From Idiomarina aquatica (GTDB taxonomy: Bacteria; Pseudomonadota; Gammaproteobacteria; Enterobacterales; Alteromonadaceae), in NCBI RefSeq assembly GCF_004362895.1, contig NZ_SNXI01000010.1, forward strand, positions 19,821 to 83,820: a stretch of 64,000 nt of DNA, in the 5' to 3' direction. Each line of letters starts with the position of its first letter. The first letter of the stretch is position 1. This document shows positions 1 to 7,343 of this stretch, in pieces. Below the pieces are notes generated by a model that was given only the letters and a program-made list of their open reading frames with translations, ran no database searches and had not been told where the DNA came from. Position numbers and translations under genes: made by a program.

Positions 1-798
1 GAGGTATTCGTGCATGGCGCCCTATGCATGGCCTATTCCGGCCGCTGTTTGCTATCGGGCTATATGAACAAGCGCGACCCCAACCAAGGCGCCTGTACTA
101 ATGCCTGCCGTTGGGGGTATCAGGTTCACGAGGCCAAAGAAGACGCGGTGGGCCAATATGTACCCACCAATCACCCCGATCCGGTGTTATTGGGTGACCC
201 CAAACAACCTGACGACCTGATGTTACTGGATGAAGATTTACATGGCAGTTACATCATGAACTCTAAAGATTTAAGAGCCATTGACCTGGTTCCTGATCTT
301 GTCAGTATCGGCGTGCATTCGCTTAAGATCGAAGGACGTACTAAATCCGATTATTATGTCGCCCGCACCGCGCAAGTCTATCGCCGCGCTATCGACGATG
401 CGGCAGCCGGCAAACCTTTTGACCCGCAATTGTTAGATGACCTGAACGGCATGGCGAACCGTGGCTTTACACATGGTTTTTTACAGCGCCACTCACCACA
501 AGATCTACAAAATTATCAACGCTCGCATAGCGAAGGTGAGCAACTATTAATCGGTCAGTTTATCGAGCAAGTGGGCAGTAACCGTTATCTAATTGACGTA
601 AAAAATGGTTTTAACGTCGGCGATACCGTGCTGTTGATGTCACCATCCGGTAATCAAAGTTTTAATTTAGAAACCCTTGAAAACGAGCACGGCGAAGCGA
701 TTATTCGCGCCCCTGGCTCGGGTTACAGAGTAATTGTACAGACAACTTTACCCTTAGCCGAACGAGATATCCCTTATAGCCTATTGGTTAAACAGTGA
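1..798 (+). CDS. trhP: TrhP (YegQ), U32-family tRNA hydroxylation protein, 5'-partial
   Basis: This is the C-terminal part of a peptidase U32-family protein of the TrhP/YegQ type. In E. coli TrhP acts in prephenate-dependent 5-hydroxylation of uridine 34 in tRNA. The reading frame is open to base 1, so the true start lies upstream; the GTG at 10 falls inside the conserved EVFVHGALCMAYSGRC motif and is not a start. Cysteines in CMAYSGRC and CTNACRWGY match the family's Fe-S cluster ligands, and the SLKIEGRTKSDYYVA segment is typical. The C-terminal ~80 residues form the usual beta-barrel-like end. A ferredoxin gene follows after 10 nt, probably co-transcribed. The family is clear; exact substrate by homology. 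Confidence 0.9.
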   Translation, partial: EVFVHGALCMAYSGRCLLSGYMNKRDPNQGACTNACRWGYQVHEAKEDAVGQYVPTNHPDPVLLGDPKQPDDLMLLDEDLHGSYIMNSKDLRAIDLVPDLVSIGVHSLKIEGRTKSDYYVARTAQVYRRAIDDAAAGKPFDPQLLDDLNGMANRGFTHGFLQRHSPQDLQNYQRSHSEGEQLLIGQFIEQVGSNRYLIDVKNGFNVGDTVLLMSPSGNQSFNLETLENEHGEAIIRAPGSGYRVIVQTTLPLAERDIPYSLLVKQ

Positions 799-808
799 GC
801 AAATCGAT

Positions 809-1000
809 ATGATAGTGATTAACGAAGATTGTATTAACTGTGATATGTGCGTGCCCGAGTGTCCGGTAGAGGCAATCGACATGGGAGCAGAGCATTACGA
901 AATCAATCAAGCACTTTGTGTCGAATGCGAAGGCTATTACGATCAACCGAGCTGTTATGCCGTCTGCCCTGTTAATGCTGTTGATATTACGCAAGACTAA
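809..1000 (+). CDS. yfhL: YfhL-type 2[4Fe-4S] ferredoxin, short form
   Basis: A 63-residue soluble ferredoxin with two 4Fe-4S motifs. The first, CINCDMCVPECP, is the classical CxxCxxCxxxCP. The second has the YfhL/Alvin-type insertion, CVECEGYYDQPSCYAVCP, where 8 residues separate the second and third cysteines. E. coli YfhL is somewhat longer (about 86 residues); this one ends soon after the second cluster. It is a low-potential electron carrier. It starts 10 nt after trhP and ends 26 nt before fnr. The neighbourhood suggests, as inference, that it gives electrons to the Fe-S enzyme TrhP. Family is certain; partner is not. Confidence 0.9.
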   Translation: MIVINEDCINCDMCVPECPVEAIDMGAEHYEINQALCVECEGYYDQPSCYAVCPVNAVDITQD

Positions 1001-1026
1001 CGCATTCAGTAATGAAGGTAACTCAC

Positions 1027-1752
1027 ATGCAACACGCAGCAAAATCACAACCCGAGGTGGCCATGCGCAATCCTATTCAGTGTAATCAATGCAGTATGCA
1101 ATCCATTTGCGTACCCGCCGGCCTAGTTTCTAGCGACGTTGAGTTGCTCGACAAAAGTAGTCGCGAGCCCCATGTCTACAATAAACGAGCGATGGTTTAT
1201 AGCCCCGATCAACCGATGCACTCTTTATTTGCCATTAAATCAGGGTCGGTCAAATGCTATACCATCGACAGTGAAGGCAAACAGCAGATTACCAGCTTCC
1301 ATTTAGCCGGCGACATCATAGGCATGGAGTCAATCGCTAAAGGCGCTGCAGTAACCTATTGTGAAGCACTAGAAACGTCGATGCTGTGTGAAATAAAGCT
1401 TAGCCGCCTGTTCGCGCAAAACTTCAACGGTGTCGATAAGAATTTATTGCAATTACTCAGTAAGCGTATCGGTCAGCGTAATGTGCATTACCTTAACGTC
1501 GTCAACACTACCGCTGAACAACGCGTCGCCTCGTTTTTAATGGCGATGGGCGATCATTTGCACGAGCACGGGTTCTCGCGACAAGAATTTCGTTTACCCA
1601 TGACGCGTACCGATATTGCCAATTACTTGGGTTTAGCGGTAGAAACTGTCAGTCGCATTTTCACCTCCTTTAAAAACCAGGGGTTAATCGCGACACAACA
1701 GTCTATATTGACCATTAAGAATTTACAGGAACTGCAAAAAATAGCGGCCTAA
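1027..1752 (+). CDS. fnr: FNR-type oxygen-sensing transcriptional regulator (EtrA/Fnr)
   Basis: A CRP/FNR regulator that carries a [4Fe-4S] cluster and dimerises when oxygen is absent. The N-terminal cluster ligands are visible as CNQCSMQSIC, and the fourth is the Cys in EALETSMLCEI, as in E. coli FNR. The cyclic-nucleotide-like beta roll follows, then the helix-turn-helix with TRTDIANYLGLAVETVSRIF, which holds the E-x-x-S-R contacts for TTGAT half-sites. I prefer the ATG at 1027 (241 residues) because AAGG at 1015-1018 sits 8 nt upstream; an in-frame ATG at 1012 would place the Shine-Dalgarno inside the gene. FNR-like boxes occur at 6921, 6961 and 11802, so it may control genes in this window. 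Confidence 0.95.
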   Translation: MQHAAKSQPEVAMRNPIQCNQCSMQSICVPAGLVSSDVELLDKSSREPHVYNKRAMVYSPDQPMHSLFAIKSGSVKCYTIDSEGKQQITSFHLAGDIIGMESIAKGAAVTYCEALETSMLCEIKLSRLFAQNFNGVDKNLLQLLSKRIGQRNVHYLNVVNTTAEQRVASFLMAMGDHLHEHGFSRQEFRLPMTRTDIANYLGLAVETVSRIFTSFKNQGLIATQQSILTIKNLQELQKIAA

Positions 1753-1787
1753 CAACTCATAACAACTCATAACAACGGAGGCATTCT

Positions 1788-2960
1788 ATGTCACAGCCGG
1801 CATTTAACTGGGAAGATCCTTTAAATATGACTTCGCTACTAAGCGAGGAAGAGCGTATGGTGCACGAAAGTGCGCGTCAGTACGCACAAGAAAAGTTAAT
1901 GCCGCGCGTGTTACAAGCCAACCGCGAAGAAATTTTTCACCGTGAAATCATGAATGAATTGGGTGAAATGGGATTACTTGGCTCGACACTCCCTGAAGAA
2001 TACGGCGGCGCCGGTGTTAATCATGTTTGTTATGGCCTGATTGCACGCGAAATCGAACGTGTCGACAGTGGCTACCGTAGTGCGATGAGTGTGCAGTCAT
2101 CATTGGTGATGCACCCGATTTATACCTTTGGCACCGAAGCACAACGCAAAAAGTATTTGCCTAAATTGGCATCGGGCGAATGGGTTGGCTGTTTTGGCTT
2201 GACCGAACCTGACGCCGGCTCAGATCCCGCCAGTATGCGCACAGTGGCCAAAAAAACCGACAATGGTTATGTATTAAGCGGCAGTAAAATGTGGATTACT
2301 AACTCACCCATTGCCGACGTGTTTGTGGTGTGGGCAAAACTCGATGGCGAAATCCGCGGTTTTGTGCTGGAAAAAGACATGCCGGGTCTGAGCGCACCCA
2401 AAATTGATGGCAAATTCTCACTACGTGCATCGATCACCGGCGAAATTGTCATGGATGGCGTCGAAGTACCCGAAGAAAATATCTTCCCTGAAGTTAAAGG
2501 CCTGAAAGGTCCATTCAGCTGCCTTAACAAGGCCCGTTATGGTATTGCCTGGGGCTCCATGGGTGCAGCAGAATTCTGCTGGCATGCCGCGCGTAAGTAC
2601 ACCTTAGATCGCGAACAATTCGGTCGCCCGCTAGCGGCTAATCAGCTGATTCAGAAAAAACTCGCCGACATGCAAACCGAAATCAGTATGGGCTTGTTGG
2701 CCGCGCTTCAAGCCGGACGTGAACTCGACAATGGTAGCCTAAACCCTGCGGCTATTTCGCTGATTAAACGTAATAACTGTGGCAAGGCGCTAGACATCGC
2801 GCGCACCGCTCGAGATATGCACGGTGGTAATGGTATCGCTGACGAGTATCACGTTATCCGTCACGTGATGAATCTGGAAGCCGTCAATACCTACGAAGGC
2901 ACTCACGACGTTCATGCCTTAATTTTAGGACGCGCGCAGACAGGTATTGCTGCGTTTTAA
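1788..2960 (+). CDS. gcdH: Glutaryl-CoA dehydrogenase
   Basis: A 390-residue acyl-CoA dehydrogenase that matches the glutaryl-CoA dehydrogenase subgroup. It uses FAD to oxidise and decarboxylate glutaryl-CoA to crotonyl-CoA in lysine and tryptophan breakdown. Supporting motifs are [14 protein letters not shown] in the middle domain, WITNSP, and the C-terminal [15 protein letters not shown], whose Glu is the catalytic base and whose wording is nearly that of human GCDH. An arginine that binds the distal carboxylate of glutaryl-CoA is expected in this group, but I could not assign it. The upstream spacer holds a short direct repeat (AACAACTCAT twice, about 1753-1774) before the GGAGG ribosome site. 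It is followed 22 nt later by the fused E1 gene. Confidence 0.93.
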   Translation: MSQPAFNWEDPLNMTSLLSEEERMVHESARQYAQEKLMPRVLQANREEIFHREIMNELGEMGLLGSTLPEEYGGAGVNHVCYGLIAREIERVDSGYRSAMSVQSSLVMHPIYTFGTEAQRKKYLPKLASGEWVGCFGLTEPDAGSDPASMRTVAKKTDNGYVLSGSKMWITNSPIADVFVVWAKLDGEIRGFVLEKDMPGLSAPKIDGKFSLRASITGEIVMDGVEVPEENIFPEVKGLKGPFSCLNKARYGIAWGSMGAAEFCWHAARKYTLDREQFGRPLAANQLIQKKLADMQTEISMGLLAALQAGRELDNGSLNPAAISLIKRNNCGKALDIARTARDMHGGNGIADEYHVIRHVMNLEAVNTYEGTHDVHALILGRAQTGIAAF

Positions 2961-2982
2961 TTGCTGACAAGGAGTCGTCATC

Positions 2983-5178
2983 ATGATGCGAACCGATTTT
3001 GAAGGTTGGCAGGCAGACTTTATTCAGCGTTTGGCCGTAGCTGATTTACCTGCAGCCGAGGTATCAGAACCCTCAGTATCCAATGCCATGCTCAGTGAGT
3101 GGTATAACAGCCAACTGACCAGCCGCTTTGCCGACTTAGAGTCCCGGCGACTGCAAAAGCAGGGTCTGAGTTTTTATACCATAGGCAGCGCCGGCCACGA
3201 GGCTAATGCTTGTGTTGCTGCGGCCTTACGCGTAACCGACCCGGCGTTTCTGCACTACCGCAGCGGCGCCTTTTTTTTACAACGCGCGAAGCAACAGCCC
3301 GGCTGCCATGCACTCTATGACCTGATGTTGTCCTTTTGCGCCTCAGCCGACGATCCCATTTCTGGCGGTCGTCACAAAGTACTGGGTAGTCTCGAACTCA
3401 ACATTCCGCCGCAAACATCAACCATAGCCTCTCACTTGCCCAAAGCCATGGGGGCAGCGCATGCCATCGCCATGAGTAAGCGCTTAAAGCTTAATGGCAA
3501 TTGGCCACACGACAGTATTGTGCTGTGTAGTTTCGGCGATGCCTCAGCCAATCATTCAACGCTGTTAGGTGCGCTTAATGCCACCGCCTGGGCTGCCTAT
3601 CAGGGGATTCCGATGCCGGTGCTGTATGTTTGCGAGGACAATGGCATCGGTATTTCGACCCGCTCTCCCAACGGTTGGATCGGTCAACGCTTACAGACTA
3701 TCCACCCGTTAAAATACTTTTATGCAGACGGCCGCGATGCGCAACAGACTTACTTAGTCACTCAATCGGCACAGGCCTACATCCGCAAAACCGGTAAGCC
3801 AGCTATTTTGCATTTAAAAACCATTCGCTATTTTGGCCACGCGGGCGCCGATGCAGAGGTAGCTTATCGCGATAAAAAGAGTATCGCGGCTGACTTTGAA
3901 GAGGATATTTTGCTGCACACGGCGGCGCAACTCGTTGAAAGGGGAGTATTCGATGGTGCCAAGCTGGCACAACACGCAAAGGACACTAAAGCCCGCATTC
4001 AGCGCGTGGCTGCTGAAGCGGCTACTCGACCGCGCTTAAAAACGGCAACCGCCATCAAAGCATCGATTGTTCCGCAAGCTAAGACGCAGACTTTGCCTGC
4101 TCGTAGCGAACAGAGTATTGCAGCAGCGCTTTCTTTCGATAAACGTAATGCCGGGCAACCGCAACCGTTAGGCAAAATGCTGAACTGGGCTTTGCATGAG
4201 GCCATGCAGGATTATCCGAATACGCTGCTATTTGGCGAAGATGTCGGCAAAAAAGGCGGCGTTTACCACGTTACCCATGCGTTAAGAGACCGTTTTGGAC
4301 CCAACCGGGTAATGAATACGGTGCTCGACGAACAAAGTATTTTAGGTTTAGCCATCGGTGCCGCACAACAGGGCTTCTTACCTATTCCGGAAATCCAGTT
4401 CCTCGCCTACGTGCATAACGCGGAAGACCAAATTCGAGGTGAGGCCGCGACACTACCGTTTTTCTCTAATGGCCAATACGATAACCCGATGGTTATTCGA
4501 ATTGCCGGACTGGCCTACCAGAAGGGGTTTGGCGGACACTTCCACAACGACAACTCATTTGCCGTATTCCGCGATATCCCCGGCGTTATCGTGATGTGCC
4601 CCAGCAATGGCCGCGACGGCGCTCTACTCATGCGCCACGCCATTGAACTGGCGCAACGTGAACGTCGGGTGGTAATCATGTTAGAGCCCATTGCACTCTA
4701 TATGACCCGCGATTTACTCACAGAAGCTGATAATGGCTGGGTCGGTGACTACCCTAACGCTGACCAACCGTTGCCTAAATTGGGTCAACCCAGTGTGTAT
4801 GGCAACGGCAAAAAAGTGGGGGTAATCAGCTACGGTAATGGTTATTACTTAAGCCGCCAGGCGTGTGCCAGATTAAACGCAGAACAGCAAATTAAAGTCA
4901 TTGATTTGCGCTACTTAGTGCCCCTGGATATGGATCAGATTATGCAGGCGATCGACGATTGTGAGCAGCTACTGATCGTTGACGAGTGCCGCCAGCGCGG
5001 TTCGCTCAGTGAAGAAATCATAACCTATCTGGCAGAGCATGACTCCCAACGCCGACCGGTACAGCGGATAACCGCAGACGACTGTTTTATTCCGTTGGGT
5101 TCCGCAGCGTATGACGTACTGCCCTCGGCAGCAGATATTGAATCCGCATTAACGGCAATGGGAGTGACCAAGCGATGA
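2983..5178 (+). CDS. Fused E1 alpha-beta thiamine diphosphate 2-oxoacid dehydrogenase
   Basis: A single 731-residue chain that joins the E1 alpha and E1 beta halves of a branched-chain/pyruvate-type 2-oxoacid dehydrogenase. The alpha half (about 35-360) has the thiamine diphosphate motif, GDASA at 185-189 and EDNGIGIS at 218-225. A linker rich in Ala/Lys/Gln (about 365-393) leads to the beta half, with FGEDVGKKGGVYHVT and the C-terminal transketolase domain. No E2 or E3 gene lies nearby. Such fused E1 proteins are sometimes mislabelled as transporters. Next to gcdH, a 2-oxoadipate or related substrate is a reasonable guess but not shown by sequence. AAGGAG precedes the start; the end overlaps the next gene by 4 nt. 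Confidence 0.82.
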   Translation: MMRTDFEGWQADFIQRLAVADLPAAEVSEPSVSNAMLSEWYNSQLTSRFADLESRRLQKQGLSFYTIGSAGHEANACVAAALRVTDPAFLHYRSGAFFLQRAKQQPGCHALYDLMLSFCASADDPISGGRHKVLGSLELNIPPQTSTIASHLPKAMGAAHAIAMSKRLKLNGNWPHDSIVLCSFGDASANHSTLLGALNATAWAAYQGIPMPVLYVCEDNGIGISTRSPNGWIGQRLQTIHPLKYFYADGRDAQQTYLVTQSAQAYIRKTGKPAILHLKTIRYFGHAGADAEVAYRDKKSIAADFEEDILLHTAAQLVERGVFDGAKLAQHAKDTKARIQRVAAEAATRPRLKTATAIKASIVPQAKTQTLPARSEQSIAAALSFDKRNAGQPQPLGKMLNWALHEAMQDYPNTLLFGEDVGKKGGVYHVTHALRDRFGPNRVMNTVLDEQSILGLAIGAAQQGFLPIPEIQFLAYVHNAEDQIRGEAATLPFFSNGQYDNPMVIRIAGLAYQKGFGGHFHNDNSFAVFRDIPGVIVMCPSNGRDGALLMRHAIELAQRERRVVIMLEPIALYMTRDLLTEADNGWVGDYPNADQPLPKLGQPSVYGNGKKVGVISYGNGYYLSRQACARLNAEQQIKVIDLRYLVPLDMDQIMQAIDDCEQLLIVDECRQRGSLSEEIITYLAEHDSQRRPVQRITADDCFIPLGSAAYDVLPSAADIESALTAMGVTKR

Positions 5179-6182
5179 GTCAGCAAAAGCCAACCGCCAT
5201 TGTTGTCTGCCCCGGCCGTGGCGGTTATAACAAACCTGAACTGGGCTCTATTAGCCGCAAGTATGGCAAACAAAAGCACTGGCTTGACGCTTGGGATGAG
5301 CGTCGTCATAGCCTGGGTGCAGCAACCGTTACCGAACTCGATCAAGCACAAAAGTTTGACTTTAAACGACACCTACACGCCGAAAACTCCGCCGCACTGA
5401 TATACGCGGCCGGTTATCTCGATTATCAGGCGATCAAAGACGACTACGATATTGTCGCCGTTACGGGTAATTCGATGGGTTGGTATACCGCATTGAGCTG
5501 TGCCGGTGTTTGGGACCCCGTCAATGCCATGGATATCGTCACCGACATGGCCCGCAATACCGCCGATGCTCAGGGCGCCCAGCTTATTTTCCCGTTAACA
5601 GACGCGAACTGGAAACCGCAGCCTGAATTTCAAGCTGCCATTACAGAGATGCTCAATGAGTTACGTAACGAGCTCTTTGAATCCATTTATTATGGTGGCT
5701 ATATCTTGTTGTCAGGCACCGAGCGTGCCATTAAACAAGTGGCCGGGAAGTTACCCAAGGTTGACGACAGGTTTCCGTTAATACTACCGGGGCATGCGGC
5801 TTTTCATTCGCCACTGATGCAACAGGCGAGTCAACGGGCGTTAGCCAATTGGTCAGTCGAACACTTTAACCAACCAGCGCTGCCGCTGATTGATGGGCGA
5901 GGTCATATTTGGCAGCGCCCTGCGGTTGATTTAAACGACCTGCGCGGCTACACCTTTAATCATCAAGTGGCACAAACCTATAATTTCACTCGCGCGCTTG
6001 AGGTTGCCGTGCGTGAGTTTGCGCCAGACAAGCTGTTGCTGTTAGGGCCTGGCAACAGTCTTGGCGGCGCCGTTGGGCAAACGCTGGCGATGATGAATTG
6101 GCGCAACATTCACGACAAACAGAGCTTCGTTCAACAGCAAGAGCGTGATGACGCTGCTGTCATCAGCCTGGGTTTAACTTAA
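5175..6182 (+). CDS. FabD-like acyltransferase of the E1/gcdH operon
   Basis: A 335-residue protein with the malonyl-CoA:ACP transacylase fold. The nucleophile elbow is GNSMGWYTAL (GxSxG), an Arg lies about 27 residues later in DMARNTADAQG, the catalytic His is in LPGHAAFHSPLM, and a Gln follows in FNHQVAQTYNFTRAL. These match the FabD Ser-Arg-His-Gln set. The N-terminal GQGSQ of true FabD is replaced by CPGRGGYNKPE, so it is a divergent paralogue, not the housekeeping enzyme. The start codon overlaps the E1 stop (ATGA), so translation is probably coupled. It may move an acyl group made by the E1 partner; this is inference. Its end overlaps deoD tail to tail by 4 nt. Confidence 0.75.
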   Translation: MSQQKPTAIVVCPGRGGYNKPELGSISRKYGKQKHWLDAWDERRHSLGAATVTELDQAQKFDFKRHLHAENSAALIYAAGYLDYQAIKDDYDIVAVTGNSMGWYTALSCAGVWDPVNAMDIVTDMARNTADAQGAQLIFPLTDANWKPQPEFQAAITEMLNELRNELFESIYYGGYILLSGTERAIKQVAGKLPKVDDRFPLILPGHAAFHSPLMQQASQRALANWSVEHFNQPALPLIDGRGHIWQRPAVDLNDLRGYTFNHQVAQTYNFTRALEVAVREFAPDKLLLLGPGNSLGGAVGQTLAMMNWRNIHDKQSFVQQQERDDAAVISLGLT

Positions 6183-6895
6183 CCATCGCTATCTGTAGCG
6201 ACTGCCAGCGCGAGCGTGATCATGGTATCAAAAGAGCGCTCGCGCTCATCACCTGACAGGTGCTGTTGTGTAATCAGGTCGTCAGAAACCGTTAAGATAG
6301 CCAGTGCCCGGGCACGGTGCCGTGCTGCCACGCTATAGAGCCCGGCAGCCTCCATTTCGACCGCGAGTATATGCAACCGGTTGAGCATGGCGGTTAACTT
6401 ACGGTTCGGGTGATAAAAGCTATCGGTTGAAAATACGTTACCGACTTTTACCGTCTTCTTTTGTTGCTTCGCTACATCCACAGCTCCGCTCAATAAATCA
6501 AAGTCTGCAATGGCAGCATAGTCATAGCCGTTAAACTGATGCCGGTTGGCATTGGAGTCTGTCGATGCGCCAGCCGCCAATACAATATCATTTAGACCAA
6601 TTTCGGGATCGGTTGAGCCGCACGAACCAACACGAATTAACCGCTTAACGCCGTAATCCTTAATTAATTCCTCGGCATAGAGCATACAACTTGGCATCCC
6701 CATTCCGGTACCCATTACTGATACCGGCCGTTGGTTATAAAAGCCCGAATAGCCCAACATATTGCGCGTGCTGGTTATGCATTCTGCACGCTGCAAATAG
6801 TTCTCAGCAATGAACTTTGCGCGCAGTGGATCGCCGGGCAATAAACAGGTTTCTGCAAATTGATCAGATTTTGCTTGAATATGTGGTGTCGTCAT
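6179..6895 (-). CDS. deoD: Purine-nucleoside phosphorylase DeoD
   Basis: A 238-residue hexameric-type purine nucleoside phosphorylase that splits purine (deoxy)nucleosides with phosphate into base and pentose-1-phosphate. The N-terminal CLLPGDPLRAKFIAENYL phosphate-binding stretch, RVGSCGS, the substrate-binding VEMEAAGLY (with the ribose-binding Met-Glu pair) and the SDD motif with the catalytic Asp are all present. Length fits E. coli DeoD (239). It stands alone, without deoA, deoB or deoC beside it. It converges on the FabD-like gene with a 4-nt overlap and diverges from the small DUF2892 gene across a region that holds two FNR-like boxes. Confidence 0.96.
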   Translation of the reverse strand: MTTPHIQAKSDQFAETCLLPGDPLRAKFIAENYLQRAECITSTRNMLGYSGFYNQRPVSVMGTGMGMPSCMLYAEELIKDYGVKRLIRVGSCGSTDPEIGLNDIVLAAGASTDSNANRHQFNGYDYAAIADFDLLSGAVDVAKQQKKTVKVGNVFSTDSFYHPNRKLTAMLNRLHILAVEMEAAGLYSVAARHRARALAILTVSDDLITQQHLSGDERERSFDTMITLALAVATDSDG

Positions 6896-6920
6896 ATATT
6901 ATGCTTTTAACTTAATTGTT

Positions 6921-6934
6921 TTGATGCGATTCAA
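6921..6934. promoter_or_regulatory. FNR-like box 1, deoD/DUF2892 intergenic region
   Basis: TTGATGCGATTCAA differs from the FNR consensus TTGAT-N4-ATCAA at one of the ten defined positions. It lies 27 nt from the centre of the deoD start side and over 100 nt from the DUF2892 start, and its centre is 40 nt (about four helical turns) from the second box. The window encodes FNR itself, which makes the site plausible. Confidence 0.55.
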
Positions 6935-6960
6935 TGTAACCGAATTAGCAGTATTGACGA

Positions 6961-6974
6961 TTGACGCATATCAA
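6961..6974. promoter_or_regulatory. FNR-like box 2 upstream of the DUF2892 gene
   Basis: TTGACGCATATCAA matches TTGAT-N4-ATCAA at nine of ten defined positions. Its centre is about 71 nt before the ATG at 7039. If it acts at -41.5, as class II FNR sites do, transcription would start near 7009, just after an AT-rich GACTAT at 7004-7009 that could serve as a -10. Activation of the small membrane protein under low oxygen is inferred. Confidence 0.6.
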
Positions 6975-7038
6975 TCCAGTCGCTGTCATTAATTAGCGGA
7001 CTGGACTATTTTGCAGTATCTCTATTGGAGTAATAAGC

Positions 7039-7248
7039 ATGAGCGTAGAAAAAGCATTAATGGCCTTTGCCGGTTTTATGGTGATGCTGTCTGTTGCCCT
7101 GACCTATTGGGTTCATCCTAATTTTGTCTGGCTAACCGTATTTGTGGGCGCAAACTTGTTCCAACAATCTTTTACCGGTTTTTGCCCTGCCAGCATGGTC
7201 ATGAAAAAAGTGTTTGGACTTAAGACTGAAAAAGAGCTGGCAAAATAA
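7039..7248 (+). CDS. DUF2892 (YgaP-type) small inner-membrane protein
   Basis: A 69-residue protein with two predicted membrane helices (about residues 5-24 and 29-46) and the conserved FxGFCPASMVMKKVFG stretch of the DUF2892/YgaP transmembrane family. In E. coli YgaP this domain is fused to a rhodanese; here it stands alone. The single Cys in the FCP motif is typical. GGAG sits upstream of the ATG. Two near-consensus FNR boxes precede the gene, so it may be induced without oxygen. Its molecular role is not known. A second DUF2892 protein is encoded beside trxC near 14.9 kb. Confidence 0.8.
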   Translation: MSVEKALMAFAGFMVMLSVALTYWVHPNFVWLTVFVGANLFQQSFTGFCPASMVMKKVFGLKTEKELAK

Positions 7249-7311
7249 CCGCAAAAATAGCTAAGTGCTACCTTTTGTCACATCCCCAAACGTAGCGGTT
7301 ACACAGATAAT

Positions 7312-7340
7312 AGGCACCTTATTTTTTAATAAAGGTGCCT
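7312..7340 (+). promoter_or_regulatory. Hairpin that covers the ribosome site of the copper receptor gene
   Basis: AGGCACCTT at 7312-7320 pairs with AAGGTGCCT at 7332-7340, and the flanking ATT and AAT extend the stem around a T-rich loop. The right arm contains the AAAGGTG Shine-Dalgarno of the next gene (ATG at 7344). Folding would hide the ribosome site. No T tract follows the right arm, so it does not look like a terminator. Translational control is inferred. Confidence 0.55.
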
Positions 7341-7343
7341 GTA

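Noticed and set aside
10..60. GTG at position 10 as start of the first gene
   Set aside because: It sits inside the conserved U32 motif around the CMAYSGRC cysteines, and the frame is open to base 1, so the gene is cut by the window edge.
788..1048. Minus-strand 86-residue frame over the ferredoxin gene
   Set aside because: It is a shadow of the ferredoxin and the fnr start; it has no ribosome site or recognisable domain.
7312..7340. Hairpin before oprC as a terminator of the DUF2892 gene
   Set aside because: The right arm is not followed by a T tract and runs directly into the start region of oprC; only the loop is T-rich.
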